Assembly: GCF_001957135.1 (NCBI RefSeq)
Contig: NZ_MPHK01000001.1
Coordinates: 124,001-188,000, forward strand
Length of the DNA: 64,000 nt
Direction: 5' to 3'
From: Shewanella sp. UCD-KL21
Lineage (GTDB): Bacteria > Pseudomonadota > Gammaproteobacteria > Enterobacterales > Shewanellaceae
Shown: positions 22,844 to 32,219 of the stretch, in pieces
Layout of the letters: each line of letters starts with the position of its first letter
How positions within the stretch are numbered: the first letter of the stretch is position 1
The notes under the pieces: model-generated
What the model saw: only the letters and a program-made list of their open reading frames with translations
What the model was told of the DNA's origin: nothing
The model's database searches: none
Position numbers and translations under genes: made by a program

Positions 22844-23806
22844 ATGCAAGCTTTTGGATTAAATCAGTTGCCCTGGTTAGATGAACCGTTTCAGCGATTC
22901 TTAAATGAGTTAGCTAATGGGCATAGTGCCCACGCACAACTGTTAACCATAGATACCGGTCTAGGAGGGCATTTATTTGCTCATGAAATGGCCCATGCTG
23001 CTATGTGCCAACACTTAACCCCTGTGGGCGCATGCGGTCAATGTAAAAGCTGTCTGTTATTTAACGCGGGAACACATCCTGATTGTCATGTGATTAAAGC
23101 CGATGGCAATCAAATTAAGGTCGATCAAATTCGCGATTTATGTCAAAAATTAACGGTCACAGCCCAGCAAGGCGGTCAACGTGTCGCCATTATTCAAAAC
23201 TGCGAGCAATTTAATCTAGCATCAGCCAATGCGCTATTAAAAACCTTAGAAGAGCCGGGTAATAATATTTTAATTATTTTACAAACAGACGTGCCTTCAA
23301 GATTGTTAGCAACCATAAAAAGTCGCTGCCAGAATGTGGCCTTTAATGCCCCCGATAGACGCCAAGTATTAGCTTGGCTGTCTTCCCATCAATTATTACC
23401 ACAACCTCCTTATGGCGAGAAAGCCCATGATGTGACTTGGTGTTTAAGTATGATTGGTGGGCCGTTAAAATTAGCTGAAAGCCTAGGTAATCAACATTAC
23501 CAACAACTACTGCAATATCGAGTCGATTGGGCAAACAGTATTAAATCTGGACATTTGACAGGCAGTTTAATCAAGTTGTCAGAGCAACAAATTATTGATG
23601 CACTTAATGTTTTATATTTGTACTTAAGGCAATATGTGTTAAAAAGTAAGGAGCTCGACGCATTAGCTGCGAGTAACATCATTGGTTTCTCATCGAAAGT
23701 CGCGCAAATGTGCCAAAAATTAGCGACGATGGCGAGTATAAACGCGCCTGCATTATGTCAAGATTACATTCTTGAATTTAGACAACTTATTCATCACAGA
23801 CAATAG
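22844..23806 (+). CDS. holB: DNA polymerase III delta-prime subunit
   Basis: Clamp-loader subunit of 320 residues. The AAA+ core has a degenerate P-loop (as usual for delta-prime), the zinc-module cysteines in CGQCKSC preceded by an upstream cysteine, and the SRC-type motif TIKSRCQ after LLKTLEEPG. The frame also offers a TTG one codon earlier (22841), but the ATG at 22844 matches the family N-terminus (MQAFGLNQLPW). It lies in the pabC-mltG-tmk-holB-pilZ-tatD operon. Confidence 0.96.
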   Translation: MQAFGLNQLPWLDEPFQRFLNELANGHSAHAQLLTIDTGLGGHLFAHEMAHAAMCQHLTPVGACGQCKSCLLFNAGTHPDCHVIKADGNQIKVDQIRDLCQKLTVTAQQGGQRVAIIQNCEQFNLASANALLKTLEEPGNNILIILQTDVPSRLLATIKSRCQNVAFNAPDRRQVLAWLSSHQLLPQPPYGEKAHDVTWCLSMIGGPLKLAESLGNQHYQQLLQYRVDWANSIKSGHLTGSLIKLSEQQIIDALNVLYLYLRQYVLKSKELDALAASNIIGFSSKVAQMCQKLATMASINAPALCQDYILEFRQLIHHRQ

Positions 23807-23815
23807 AATTACACT

Positions 23816-24142
23816 ATGACCGATCTTGTTGTAAATTTTGATACTCTGCACCAATTGTACAGAGCATATATGCCATTCATTAAACCTGCGGGTTTGTTTA
23901 TTTCGACCACAGAAAGCCACTTTCTGGGTCAGGAGTTATCCATAGCTTATAAGTTGCCTGGTACTTCACAAATGGCTGATTTTCAAGGTGTGGTGGTGTG
24001 GATTAACCCACTGGGTGCATCAGGTGGCCGACCTGCAGGTATTGGCGTAAAAATAAAAACCGACCCTGAAAGTCATAAACATCATATTGAAAAGCTGCTT
24101 TCAACTCAGTTATCTTCAAGTGATATGACTTGTACCATGTAA
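23816..24142 (+). CDS. pilZ: PilZ domain protein (type IV pilus PilZ type)
   Basis: A 108-residue single PilZ domain in the position, between holB and tatD, where pseudomonads encode the founding PilZ protein of type IV pilus biogenesis. The core FKGVVVWINP-like segment (FQGVVVWINPLGASGGRPAGIGVKI, broken here by its own loop) is present. The N-terminal RxxxR c-di-GMP-binding motif is absent, as in that founding subgroup. It probably acts by protein contacts (PilB/FimX type) rather than by direct c-di-GMP binding. It is 9 bp behind holB. Confidence 0.9.
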   Translation: MTDLVVNFDTLHQLYRAYMPFIKPAGLFISTTESHFLGQELSIAYKLPGTSQMADFQGVVVWINPLGASGGRPAGIGVKIKTDPESHKHHIEKLLSTQLSSSDMTCTM

Positions 24143-24183
24143 CGGTTAAACAAGGGTACTGTAAAGATTCATCCTCCATCATA

Positions 24184-24241
24184 GGTTTGATTTGGCTAAT
24201 ACAATTAAGCTAAACAAAAAATGTCACAACCAAATCTAACC
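24184..24241. other. Inverted repeat in the pilZ-tatD gap
   Basis: GGTTTGATTTGG (24184-24195) and CCAAATCTAACC (24230-24241) are complementary at 11 of 12 positions, with a 34-base AT-rich spacer. There is no T run after it, so it is not a typical terminator. It could be a leader structure of tatD or an operator. Confidence 0.4.
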
Positions 24242-24341
24242 TTTGATTAAACTGTGGTAACCGCTGAGATGAAAATCAGCTTGAAAGATAATCCTCCCCT
24301 AGGTATTCTTGCTGGCTTGTTTAAGCCTTTAAAGAATCATC

Positions 24342-25130
24342 ATGTTAATCGACTCTCACTGTCATCTAGACCGCTTAAAAGCCGCGCCAGATCAAGCTAG
24401 TTTGCACACTATCGTTGATGCTGCAAAATCTCGCGGCGTTGAATATCTTCTTTGTGTTAATGTTCGCCAGCAAGGTTTTGAAGCCATGCGCGATAAAATG
24501 GCCGACTTTGATAATATATTCTTATCTTCAGGGGTGCATCCGCTTGACGTTCAAGACGGTCTCCATGTCAGTGAAATTAAGCAATTTGCCACAGATAAAA
24601 AAGTCGTGGCAATTGGTGAAACCGGCCTTGATTATTTTTATGCCCCTGAAACGAAAATATTGCAGCAACAATGCTTTGAACAACAAATTTCCTTAGCCGT
24701 AGAGGTGAATAAGCCGCTGATTGTTCACACTCGTGATGCCCGTGAAGATACCATTAACATGCTAAAAGCCGGTCATGCCGACAAAGTGGGTGGGGTATTG
24801 CATTGTTTTACTGAAAACTGGGAAATGGCCAAAGCGGCAATTGATTTAGGTTTTTATATCTCAGTGTCAGGTATTGTCACCTTTAAAAATGCCGGAGAGC
24901 TTCGCAGCGTGATCCGTAAAGTGCCTAAAGACAGATTACTGGTTGAAACTGACTCACCATATTTGGCGCCAGTGCCACATAGAGGGCAAGAGAATCAACC
25001 TGCTTTTGTGCGTGATGTTGCAGAGTTTGTTGCTGAGTTACGCGGTGAAAAGTATACCGATTTAGCCGAATATACCTCGGAGAACTTTTTTAACTTGTTC
25101 AAAGAGGCAGCAATATTAGCCAAGCGTTAA
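24342..25130 (+). CDS. TatD-family metal-dependent hydrolase (YcfH type)
   Basis: TIM-barrel amidohydrolase of 262 residues. Metal ligands are in MLIDSHCHLDRL, GETGLDYFY, VHTRDAREDT, LHCFTEN and ETDSPYLAP. In E. coli the homologue next to holB is YcfH, a putative metal-dependent deoxyribonuclease. The true substrate is not settled. It starts 199 bp after pilZ, so it may have its own promoter. Confidence 0.94.
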   Translation: MLIDSHCHLDRLKAAPDQASLHTIVDAAKSRGVEYLLCVNVRQQGFEAMRDKMADFDNIFLSSGVHPLDVQDGLHVSEIKQFATDKKVVAIGETGLDYFYAPETKILQQQCFEQQISLAVEVNKPLIVHTRDAREDTINMLKAGHADKVGGVLHCFTENWEMAKAAIDLGFYISVSGIVTFKNAGELRSVIRKVPKDRLLVETDSPYLAPVPHRGQENQPAFVRDVAEFVAELRGEKYTDLAEYTSENFFNLFKEAAILAKR

Positions 25131-25430
25131 TTTACGCTTTTGTGTTAAATGTTAGCATTAATTTTAGGCTGAATTTAAGGCAAAAAGAGACCCAAAACTA
25201 TCCAGTTGTTCTGGGTCTAGGGGAACGGCTCTTTTAGAAAAGAGCCTTGCGCTACTGTCGAAAACCAATTTCACTAAAAATCTTACTTCTCAGTATAGAC
25301 AGGTAAATCAGACTCTGCCTGAAAATTGCGCAATTAGCCGGTGTGTATATGCTGCAATAGCTTAACAACTAGCGTCGACTGATTATTGGTAAACGATAAA
25401 AGTCGCTGAATTGTCGGCAATAAAGTGTAT
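25131..25430. other. Gene-free interval between tatD and rsmF with hairpins
   Basis: Three hundred bases lie between convergent genes. A minus-strand hairpin (arms 25188-25194 and 25212-25218, followed by CTTTTTG on that strand) could end rsmF. A compact hairpin GGCTCTTT / AAAGAGCC lies at 25227-25246. No coding frame or recognised RNA gene was found in the remainder. Confidence 0.5.
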
Positions 25431-26861
25431 CTACTCTATTTTATCTTTTACCAATTCTCTGGGTAAATTATTTTTCAATCGATGGCCTAAATGTTTTACC
25501 ACCCCTAATGGACTGCTATGGTGAGTGACAATCATTTCGCCCTTTGGGGTTAAGTCTAAATCGCTAAAGCTATCGGTGGCGATATCACGGCCCATTAAAA
25601 AGTCTTTCGCTTGTTGAGCATCAAGTTCGATAATTTTATCGTCTGAGTTGATATAGCGGCTAAGGCCGATAATGGCTTCATGTTTTACCTTAAAGCCTTT
25701 TTTCATTACATCGGCCAATTTGACTCCAATGCGTTGATAACGCATTAAACCGGTGAAATCGTTAAATTCAGCAGGAAATAACCAATACTCATCATCACGG
25801 ATCATTACCGTATGATCTGTTGGTAACGTGAGATTAAAGGTGGCGCTAAAGTATTGTTCAATGGCGGATACTTGTTTGGCACTTGCAACAGAAAACGGGA
25901 AGTTACGCTGAGGCTTAGGTTGCTTTTTAATTCGTTCAACCGATGCGGTTTTACGGATTTTAGCGATGAAGAATCCTTCGCTATCATAAATTTGCGGCCA
26001 AACGTGTAAAAAGCCTTCTTCGGTACAGGCTTGTTCTGCGCCAGAGAATAAATCAGTTAGCGGAATAAATTCAACAGCACCGGGATAGGTTTGTTTTAAA
26101 AAATGACAAATTTGCTGATTTTCAATCTGACTTAAGGTGCAAGTGGAATAAACCAATGTGCCACCGGGCTTTAAGGCTAAAAAGGCGGATTGGATCAGCT
26201 GTTTTTGAGTCTCAGCAATATCAACAACATCATCTAATTGCCAGTTTTTAAGCGCATTAACGTCTTTTCTAACCGTACCTTCGCCACCGCATGGTGCATC
26301 GAGCAACACAGCATCAAACTTTTCAAATAAATACTCACCAAAGACTTTGCCATCAAAATGGGTTAGAGCACATTGCTTTACGCCCATTCTAAGCACGTTG
26401 GCGTGCAAAATTTTAACGCGACTGGCAGAGTACTCATTAGCAATTAATAAGCCTTGATTATCCATTAAGGCGGCTAACTGAGTCGTTTTTGAGCCAGGCG
26501 CTGAGGCGACATCGAGGATCAGTTTACTTTGGTTATCATTTTGTAGCAGTGCAACAGGCGGCAACATCGAACTGGCTTCTTGGATATAAAATAAGCCTTG
26601 AATATGCTCAATCATATTACCAATTTGCACATCATCGCTGACTGAAATCCAAAAACCTTCAGCGCACCAAGGGATAGCTTCAAACTGCCAGCCATTATCA
26701 GTCATTATTTGGGTAAACTGCGCCACGGAAATCTTTAACGTATTTACTCTGATTGATTTACGTAAAGGACGATTACAGGCAGCAATAAAGTCGTCCATAT
26801 TAAGGTGTGCGGGGAGTTCTGTAGCAATATGGGTTAAGTATTGCGGATTTATTTGAGCCAT
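25431..26861 (-). CDS. rsmF: 16S rRNA m5C1407 methyltransferase RsmF
   Basis: SAM-dependent RNA cytosine-C5 methyltransferase of 476 residues (E. coli RsmF/YebU is about 479). SAM-binding LDVASAPGSKTTQLAA, the motif IV DAPCGGEG with one catalytic cysteine and the motif VI YSTCTLSQIENQ with the other are present. A C-terminal RsmF-specific extension (about 310-476) follows. Its neighbourhood with letB, letA, msrC, proQ and prc is the E. coli order, with one insertion (the SpmAB-like gene). Confidence 0.96.
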   Translation of the reverse strand: MAQINPQYLTHIATELPAHLNMDDFIAACNRPLRKSIRVNTLKISVAQFTQIMTDNGWQFEAIPWCAEGFWISVSDDVQIGNMIEHIQGLFYIQEASSMLPPVALLQNDNQSKLILDVASAPGSKTTQLAALMDNQGLLIANEYSASRVKILHANVLRMGVKQCALTHFDGKVFGEYLFEKFDAVLLDAPCGGEGTVRKDVNALKNWQLDDVVDIAETQKQLIQSAFLALKPGGTLVYSTCTLSQIENQQICHFLKQTYPGAVEFIPLTDLFSGAEQACTEEGFLHVWPQIYDSEGFFIAKIRKTASVERIKKQPKPQRNFPFSVASAKQVSAIEQYFSATFNLTLPTDHTVMIRDDEYWLFPAEFNDFTGLMRYQRIGVKLADVMKKGFKVKHEAIIGLSRYINSDDKIIELDAQQAKDFLMGRDIATDSFSDLDLTPKGEMIVTHHSSPLGVVKHLGHRLKNNLPRELVKDKIE

Positions 26862-27015
26862 AGTAAAAATATCGATAAAACAACTGTGTAATAATACGGT
26901 AGATTATATCATGCATTTCCACGGTGTCGCTCACCCTGTTAAAGAAAGCGCAACCAACACATTTGCTAACCGGTGATGTTGAAAACAACAGCTGTGTAAA
27001 ATAACGGAGTATTCA

Positions 27016-28242
27016 GTGCTAAATAGAGTTTGGTTGTTTTTTTTCTTAACGGCAGCAATCGCCATAATCGTGCAATTGTTTAATGGCCATGTTGAGGTAT
27101 TAGGGGAGTCGGTTAACGCTATTTTTAGTAGCGCCAAGTTAGCTGCTGAAATATCCATTGGCTTAATTGGTGTGTTAGCGCTGTGGATGGGGCTGATGCA
27201 AGTGGGTGAGAAAGCCGGTGTGGTCGCGGTATTTGCTAAATTGTTTGAGCCGTTATTATCAAAGTTAATGCCAGAGGTGCCAAGGGGGCATAAAGCTTAC
27301 GGCAGTATCACCATGAATCTCACCGCAAACATGTTAGGCCTAGACAATGCTGCCACGCCGCTTGGTCTTAAAGCGATGCAAGACTTACAAAGCCTAAATC
27401 CAAATAAAGACGTGGCGACTAACGCACAGATCTTGTTTTTAGTACTCAATACCTCCTCAGTCACTTTAGTGCCAGTGACGGTATTTTTGTATCGAGCCCA
27501 GCAAGGCGCTGTTAATCCTGCAGATGTGTTTTTACCTATTCTATTAGCCACAGTGGCATCAACCTTAGTGGGTTTATCTGTTGTGGCAATTGTTCAGCGT
27601 ATTTCTTTAATCAATAGTGTGGTGCTGGCTTATGGCGCAACTCTGTTTAGTATATTAATTGCGGGTGTGTTTTATTTATTAACCCTATCTGCTGAAGCCA
27701 TTGGTACTTTATCGACGTTATTAGGTAATGGCATATTATTAGCCTTAATTATGAGTTTTATCCTGATTGCAGGTTACCGCAAAGTCGCCATTTATGATGA
27801 GTTTGTCGAAGGGGCAAAAAGCGGTTTTTCCCAAGCAATAATGTTAATTCCATATTTGTTGGCAATGTTACTCGCCATTGGTTTATTGCGTTCATCGGGC
27901 GCCCTTGATTTTGCCCTACAAGGCTTAGCAGGCCTAGTGAGTTTGTTGGGGTTTGACAGCCGTTTTGTCGATGCCATGCCTACGGCGTTAATGAAACCAT
28001 TTAGTGGTTCTGGTGCAAGGGCGATGATGTTAGAAACGATGGAGCATCATGGGGTTGACTCTTTTGCGGGTCGTTTATCGGCGATTTTTCAAGGCAGCAC
28101 AGAAACCACCTTTTATGTACTTGCTGTGTACTTTGGCTCTGTCGGTATTCGAAATAGCCGCCATGCACTGGGCTGTGGTTTAGCGGCAGACGTCGGCGGC
28201 ATAATGGCTGCAATCGCCGTTTGTTATTGGTTTTATGGCTAA
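27016..28242 (+). CDS. Fused SpmA-SpmB-like nucleoside-recognition (Gate) domain membrane protein
   Basis: A 408-residue inner-membrane protein with about 10 hydrophobic segments, made of two Gate (nucleoside recognition) domains in tandem. The first half resembles SpmA (MNLTANMLGLDNAATPLGLKA is its signature, here split by position) and the second resembles SpmB (KPFSGSGARAMM, FQGSTETTFYVLAVYFG). In Bacillus these are two spore-maturation proteins. This organism is not expected to sporulate, so the role is unknown. The start is a GTG at 27016 with GGAG upstream. A terminator shared with letB follows. Confidence 0.88.
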   Translation: MLNRVWLFFFLTAAIAIIVQLFNGHVEVLGESVNAIFSSAKLAAEISIGLIGVLALWMGLMQVGEKAGVVAVFAKLFEPLLSKLMPEVPRGHKAYGSITMNLTANMLGLDNAATPLGLKAMQDLQSLNPNKDVATNAQILFLVLNTSSVTLVPVTVFLYRAQQGAVNPADVFLPILLATVASTLVGLSVVAIVQRISLINSVVLAYGATLFSILIAGVFYLLTLSAEAIGTLSTLLGNGILLALIMSFILIAGYRKVAIYDEFVEGAKSGFSQAIMLIPYLLAMLLAIGLLRSSGALDFALQGLAGLVSLLGFDSRFVDAMPTALMKPFSGSGARAMMLETMEHHGVDSFAGRLSAIFQGSTETTFYVLAVYFGSVGIRNSRHALGCGLAADVGGIMAAIAVCYWFYG

Positions 28243-28267
28243 GCGCAATTGCGGTAAAACGAGCAAT

Positions 28268-28293
28268 AAAAAATCGGCAAATGCCGATTTTTT
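28268..28293. terminator. Bidirectional terminator between the SpmAB-like gene and letB
   Basis: A near-perfect palindrome AAAAAATCGGCA / TGCCGATTTTTT (a realistic loop takes in the innermost pairs) lies between the two convergent genes. Confidence 0.93.
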
Positions 28294-28320
28294 ATTGGAT
28301 GTTATTTATGAGCAGCAAGA

Positions 28321-30960
28321 TTATAAAGGCTTCAGTTGTTCAGGTTTCCACTTACGCCATTCAGCTTTCATTTTGTTATGTAAGGTAAATCTTTCACCCA
28401 GAGCTAATTGATTCGATTCATCCGTTACTTCTTCAGTTACGACTGAAATACCACCTGAAAGCAGCGTTTCAAGAGAGCCGGTTTCAATTTGGGCGCCAGA
28501 GAAAATACCTACCTCAAGTTTAATCCCAGATGCATCCCAGAACTGACTGGTTTGATTCACTAAGTGGGCATATTGCTTTTCAATGTGTGAATACATTAAT
28601 ACTTGGTTGCCATTATAAGATAATGAGTATCCATCCACTTGCCCAATAGCAATGCCTCTAAAGAAAATAGGGGTGCCAATTTTTATCGAACCCAACTGAC
28701 TATCAACAAGGGTCACTTTTAATGCATCTTCATCGATATCCGCATCGTAACGTGCAGCTAAGTGACCATCAAACTGTGTTGCTTGGCGTTCTGACTTGCC
28801 AGGTAGCACGCCAATGTAAGGGCCTGTTATCAAGGTTTCTGGCGCTTTAATACCCACTAACGAAATTTGTGCATCGACGACAAAAAATTCACTGTCTTCT
28901 TTGGTGAAATGTTGGGCGTATTCACCATAAAGATAAGCACTCACGGTTAAGTTGGCTAAATCTTGATTGAGTTTAACTTGTTGAATCACACCCACTTGAT
29001 GGCCTTGATATCGAATCGCTGCTTTTGCAGCAACTTTGGCATCAGCTGGTAGTGATAGTGTGATGGCTTTGGCCTGTTTTAGGGCCAGCTCTTTTGAATC
29101 ATATAAACGAGTTTGATTGCCTTGTTGGTTTTCTGGCAACAAACCTAGGCTAATACTGCCTTTTAAGGCGCCTTCTAATGGAGCGATATCAACATCAATG
29201 CCAGATAAACTGGCATTGATACTGGCGGCATCGTTTCGCCAAAATACGCTGTTACTTCGAACCAAGTTAGTAAACCTTTTTTGAATGGCTACCTTGATTG
29301 AAAACTTATCAGTTTGACTGCTCCAATTTACTTCTGACACAGAGCCAATACGCATTTTTTTGTAATAAACCGGTGAGCCATGGGCTAAACCTGCGCCATC
29401 AATACTGTCTAGCGCTAAGGTGCTCATTGATGATTTATTTAATGCCGTTAAGGCTTGATCTGCAGATTGATATAACGAAAATTTTGTTTGGGGTTTAACT
29501 ACAGCCTTAGCTTTACCTGGCACTAAAGAAACCGCGCCAGCAAGCAGGGTATTAATATCTCGGGTTTTGACCTTTACGCCATCTAAGGAGGCATCTATGG
29601 CAAGCGCGGACTCAGACACAAAATAACTGTCCACAGTGAGTAATGATGAATATTCAGGCTGAATGTCCACTGAGTATTCGACACGGCTAAAGTCATCAGA
29701 TAATTTTACTTGGGTAATCTCACCAATAGCCATTTGCTTGTAACGCACCTCAGCCCCAGCGCTTAAACCGCTGTGTTCATCTGAGGTTAATTTGATGCTT
29801 AACTGGCTTGCTTGCATAAGGTCTGGTGCTTGCGATTGTAATTGATACTCTGGTGGCAACGCGTTGTCACTTACACCAGGTAGCACATTGACCACACTAC
29901 CTGTGATCAACCTTGCAGCGTGCTTGACGCCCTCTAAAGAAATATCAGCACCGGCAATCCAAAATTGGGTATCTGCGTTTAATAAGTGTTGGTATTGACT
30001 ATCAAACTTAGCTAAAAACTTCACGCCGTTTTTAGTTAGTTGGGTTTGATGAATTTTACCCACATCAATGCCGCGATACACTAACGCTGAACCTTGATTA
30101 ATCTCATCAGCATTATCGGCTATCAGAGTGAATTCGATGCCTTTTACAGCACTTTCTTCATCAGGGTAAAGCACAAAGTTGTCACCATTTTGCACCGCGG
30201 CAGAATTAGCGACTGAATTAAAACTTATCCCGCCAGCCAGCAGCGATGCCAAGCTTTCAGTATTGACTTTAATGCCCGACATAGACGCATCGATTTTTAG
30301 GCCCGACACGTTCCAGAACTGGGAGTCTTGTGTCACTAAATGGGCATACTGTTGCTCGATAAACGTGCTGATATTGATGGTGTCGCTGTCGATTAAGCGA
30401 TAGTTTACGACTTTTCCGACAGGTATTTGACGGTAAAACACCATTGAGCCGATATCCAGTGAGCCTAACTTTGAGGTGGTCAGCGTAATTAGAACCCCAT
30501 CGGTATCGGGAAGCATAGTCGGCGCATCTTTTAAGGCGATAAATTCCGTGGCTGAGCTGCCATCACCGGGTTGAACGGCAATATAATTACCTGAAAACAA
30601 GGTGTCTAAACCTTCAATACCGGTGATACTGGCTTTAGGCGTGACCAACCAGAACTTGGAGTTTTTATTGAGAAACGGATCAGAGCGATAATCCATAATA
30701 ATTTTGACATTAACGCCAGACAATTCATTGTCGATACTGATATCCGTTACCTTACCAACGGTCAAACCTTGGTATTTGACTAAGGTTTTACCGATATCGA
30801 TACCAACGGCATTAGGGAAGTGCACAATAATCTCGATACCTGATTCTTTGATGCTTTTTACACCAAGCCAAGCGCCAAGAGCCAAGGCAACAATCGGTAA
30901 TAACCAAATCGGCGAGAATAATTTCTTTTTAACAACTTTTGGTGATTCAATTTGTGTCAT
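28321..30960 (-). CDS. letB: LetB/YebT: seven-MCE-domain lipid transport protein
   Basis: Periplasm-spanning MCE protein of 879 residues; E. coli LetB is 877. One N-terminal membrane anchor (about 13-37) is followed by seven MCE repeats. Each is recognisable by its YxG...VGxV strand: KYQGLTVGKV, FYRQIPVGKV, VYRGIDVGKI, RYKQMAIGEI, YYKKMRIGSV, RYQGHQVGVI and FFRGIAIGQV. In E. coli the stacked hexameric rings form a hydrophobic tunnel for lipids between inner and outer membranes. It overlaps the upstream letA-like gene by 14 bases, so the three genes form one operon. Confidence 0.95.
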   Translation of the reverse strand: MTQIESPKVVKKKLFSPIWLLPIVALALGAWLGVKSIKESGIEIIVHFPNAVGIDIGKTLVKYQGLTVGKVTDISIDNELSGVNVKIIMDYRSDPFLNKNSKFWLVTPKASITGIEGLDTLFSGNYIAVQPGDGSSATEFIALKDAPTMLPDTDGVLITLTTSKLGSLDIGSMVFYRQIPVGKVVNYRLIDSDTINISTFIEQQYAHLVTQDSQFWNVSGLKIDASMSGIKVNTESLASLLAGGISFNSVANSAAVQNGDNFVLYPDEESAVKGIEFTLIADNADEINQGSALVYRGIDVGKIHQTQLTKNGVKFLAKFDSQYQHLLNADTQFWIAGADISLEGVKHAARLITGSVVNVLPGVSDNALPPEYQLQSQAPDLMQASQLSIKLTSDEHSGLSAGAEVRYKQMAIGEITQVKLSDDFSRVEYSVDIQPEYSSLLTVDSYFVSESALAIDASLDGVKVKTRDINTLLAGAVSLVPGKAKAVVKPQTKFSLYQSADQALTALNKSSMSTLALDSIDGAGLAHGSPVYYKKMRIGSVSEVNWSSQTDKFSIKVAIQKRFTNLVRSNSVFWRNDAASINASLSGIDVDIAPLEGALKGSISLGLLPENQQGNQTRLYDSKELALKQAKAITLSLPADAKVAAKAAIRYQGHQVGVIQQVKLNQDLANLTVSAYLYGEYAQHFTKEDSEFFVVDAQISLVGIKAPETLITGPYIGVLPGKSERQATQFDGHLAARYDADIDEDALKVTLVDSQLGSIKIGTPIFFRGIAIGQVDGYSLSYNGNQVLMYSHIEKQYAHLVNQTSQFWDASGIKLEVGIFSGAQIETGSLETLLSGGISVVTEEVTDESNQLALGERFTLHNKMKAEWRKWKPEQLKPL

Positions 30961-31579
30961 TGTTTTTTTCCAAGCGATCCCAAAGTAAACGAGTATCTAA
31001 TACCTTTGCAGCTAACTGAGTCAGTAAAATAACTAAAGCAAATGCGGTTGCTGCAGGTGCGGGTTTAGCATCAAGCAATTGCCCCATATTAACGACGGCG
31101 ACAGTTAACGCAATAACGAATAAATCCAGCATCGACCATCTGCCAATCCATTCAATAATATGAAAACCTACCATGAGTTTCTTTTTTGAAACCGGCAAGT
31201 GAAAACTAATAGCGGTTAAATAAATCGCTAAGCCAACAATTTTAAGCCAAGGCACAAGTATGCTGGCAGTAAAGACAATAATAGCAATGGGGATCATGTC
31301 AGAGTGAACCAAATGCACAATACCGGTAAATATGGTGTCATAGGTGACTTTGCCCTGATTGGTGAGCATTGTAATAGGGTAAATATTGGCTGGGATCAGC
31401 AAAATGGCTGCGGTGATCAACAAGGCCCAACTTTGCTGTAAACTGGCAAGATTACGGGGTTGAATTTTAGAATCACAGCGACGACAATTGCGACTATTAA
31501 TAGTGTTAATTTTTCGGCAAACCGTACATAAACAAAAACCGATTTGTTTTCCTTGCTGAGCTGCAGTGTTAACGCTCAT
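30947..31579 (-). CDS. LetA/PqiA C-terminal half as a separate protein
   Basis: A 210-residue PqiA-domain inner-membrane protein. It starts with a zinc-ribbon (CTVCRKINTINSRNCRRC, about 17-34), followed by about four membrane segments. It matches the second half of the two-domain LetA (about 427 residues in E. coli), which works with LetB in lipid transport. Its ATG lies inside the end of the preceding letA-like gene (11-base overlap) and has a strong GGGGGA ribosome-binding site about seven bases upstream. The split is therefore likely genuine rather than a sequencing error. It overlaps letB by 14 bases. Confidence 0.9.
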   Translation of the reverse strand: MSVNTAAQQGKQIGFCLCTVCRKINTINSRNCRRCDSKIQPRNLASLQQSWALLITAAILLIPANIYPITMLTNQGKVTYDTIFTGIVHLVHSDMIPIAIIVFTASILVPWLKIVGLAIYLTAISFHLPVSKKKLMVGFHIIEWIGRWSMLDLFVIALTVAVVNMGQLLDAKPAPAATAFALVILLTQLAAKVLDTRLLWDRLEKNNDTN

Positions 31580-32219
31580 CGGCCATCCCCCACATATGCT
31601 CTAAATTATATTCTCGTTGTAAAAACAAGATGACCAAAAATAACATACAAAAACAGAAGGTTCCCATACCTAAATAAATATCTGAGAAGTCAGACAAGTT
31701 AAACGCAGCCACCAAAAATGAAATAACGTAAATTTCAAGCATGGTCAGTTGCGATAAAGTGGCATGGTTTTTAAGCAGTGAGCGATATGTCTTTTGCCAA
31801 AAACAGGAGTGCAATTTAAGTTTAACAATGCTGACTTGCAATAAAATCGATAAAATTAATAATCCCGGGGCAATGACCGCTGCCGCCATCACAGCAACGC
31901 CAACTATCCAATAACCCTGCTGCCACACCGCCACAGCCGTTTCAAAAACTGTTGTTGTTCGCACACTGCCTAAAAAGTTGATTTCTATGATGGGTAAAAA
32001 GTTAGCCGGAATATAAAATAATAATGCCGCGATACACAAGGCAAGCATGCCATTGATTGAGCAGTAAGGAACGTCGTAAAGTGCCGTATGACAGCGAGGG
32101 CATAATGCGCGAACATTAGACGGTAAGGCGCGCTTTTGAACGGCTAAGTCACAGGAGCGGCACAATATAATGGTGTTCGGGTCAAGACTTTTCGGCATAG
32201 ATAAAGGCAAACCGTCCAT
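31569..32219 (-). CDS. LetA/PqiA N-terminal half as a separate protein
   Basis: A PqiA-domain inner-membrane protein corresponding to the first half of LetA. The zinc-ribbon CRSCDLAV...CPRCHTAL is followed by about four membrane segments. The open frame runs up to a TTG at 32300, but the first 27 codons there look non-coding. The ATG codons at 32219 (MDGLPLSMPK) and 32198 (MPKSLDPNTI) are more plausible. Neither has a strong ribosome-binding site, so the exact start is uncertain. It is first gene of the letA1-letA2-letB operon. Confidence 0.87.
   Translation of the reverse strand: MDGLPLSMPKSLDPNTIILCRSCDLAVQKRALPSNVRALCPRCHTALYDVPYCSINGMLALCIAALLFYIPANFLPIIEINFLGSVRTTTVFETAVAVWQQGYWIVGVAVMAAAVIAPGLLILSILLQVSIVKLKLHSCFWQKTYRSLLKNHATLSQLTMLEIYVISFLVAAFNLSDFSDIYLGMGTFCFCMLFLVILFLQREYNLEHMWGMADER

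Noticed and set aside
30947-31579. Split letA as a sequencing frameshift
   Set aside because: The second gene has its own strong GGGGGA ribosome-binding site and an ATG overlapping the first stop, so a real split is more likely. A frameshift is not fully excluded.
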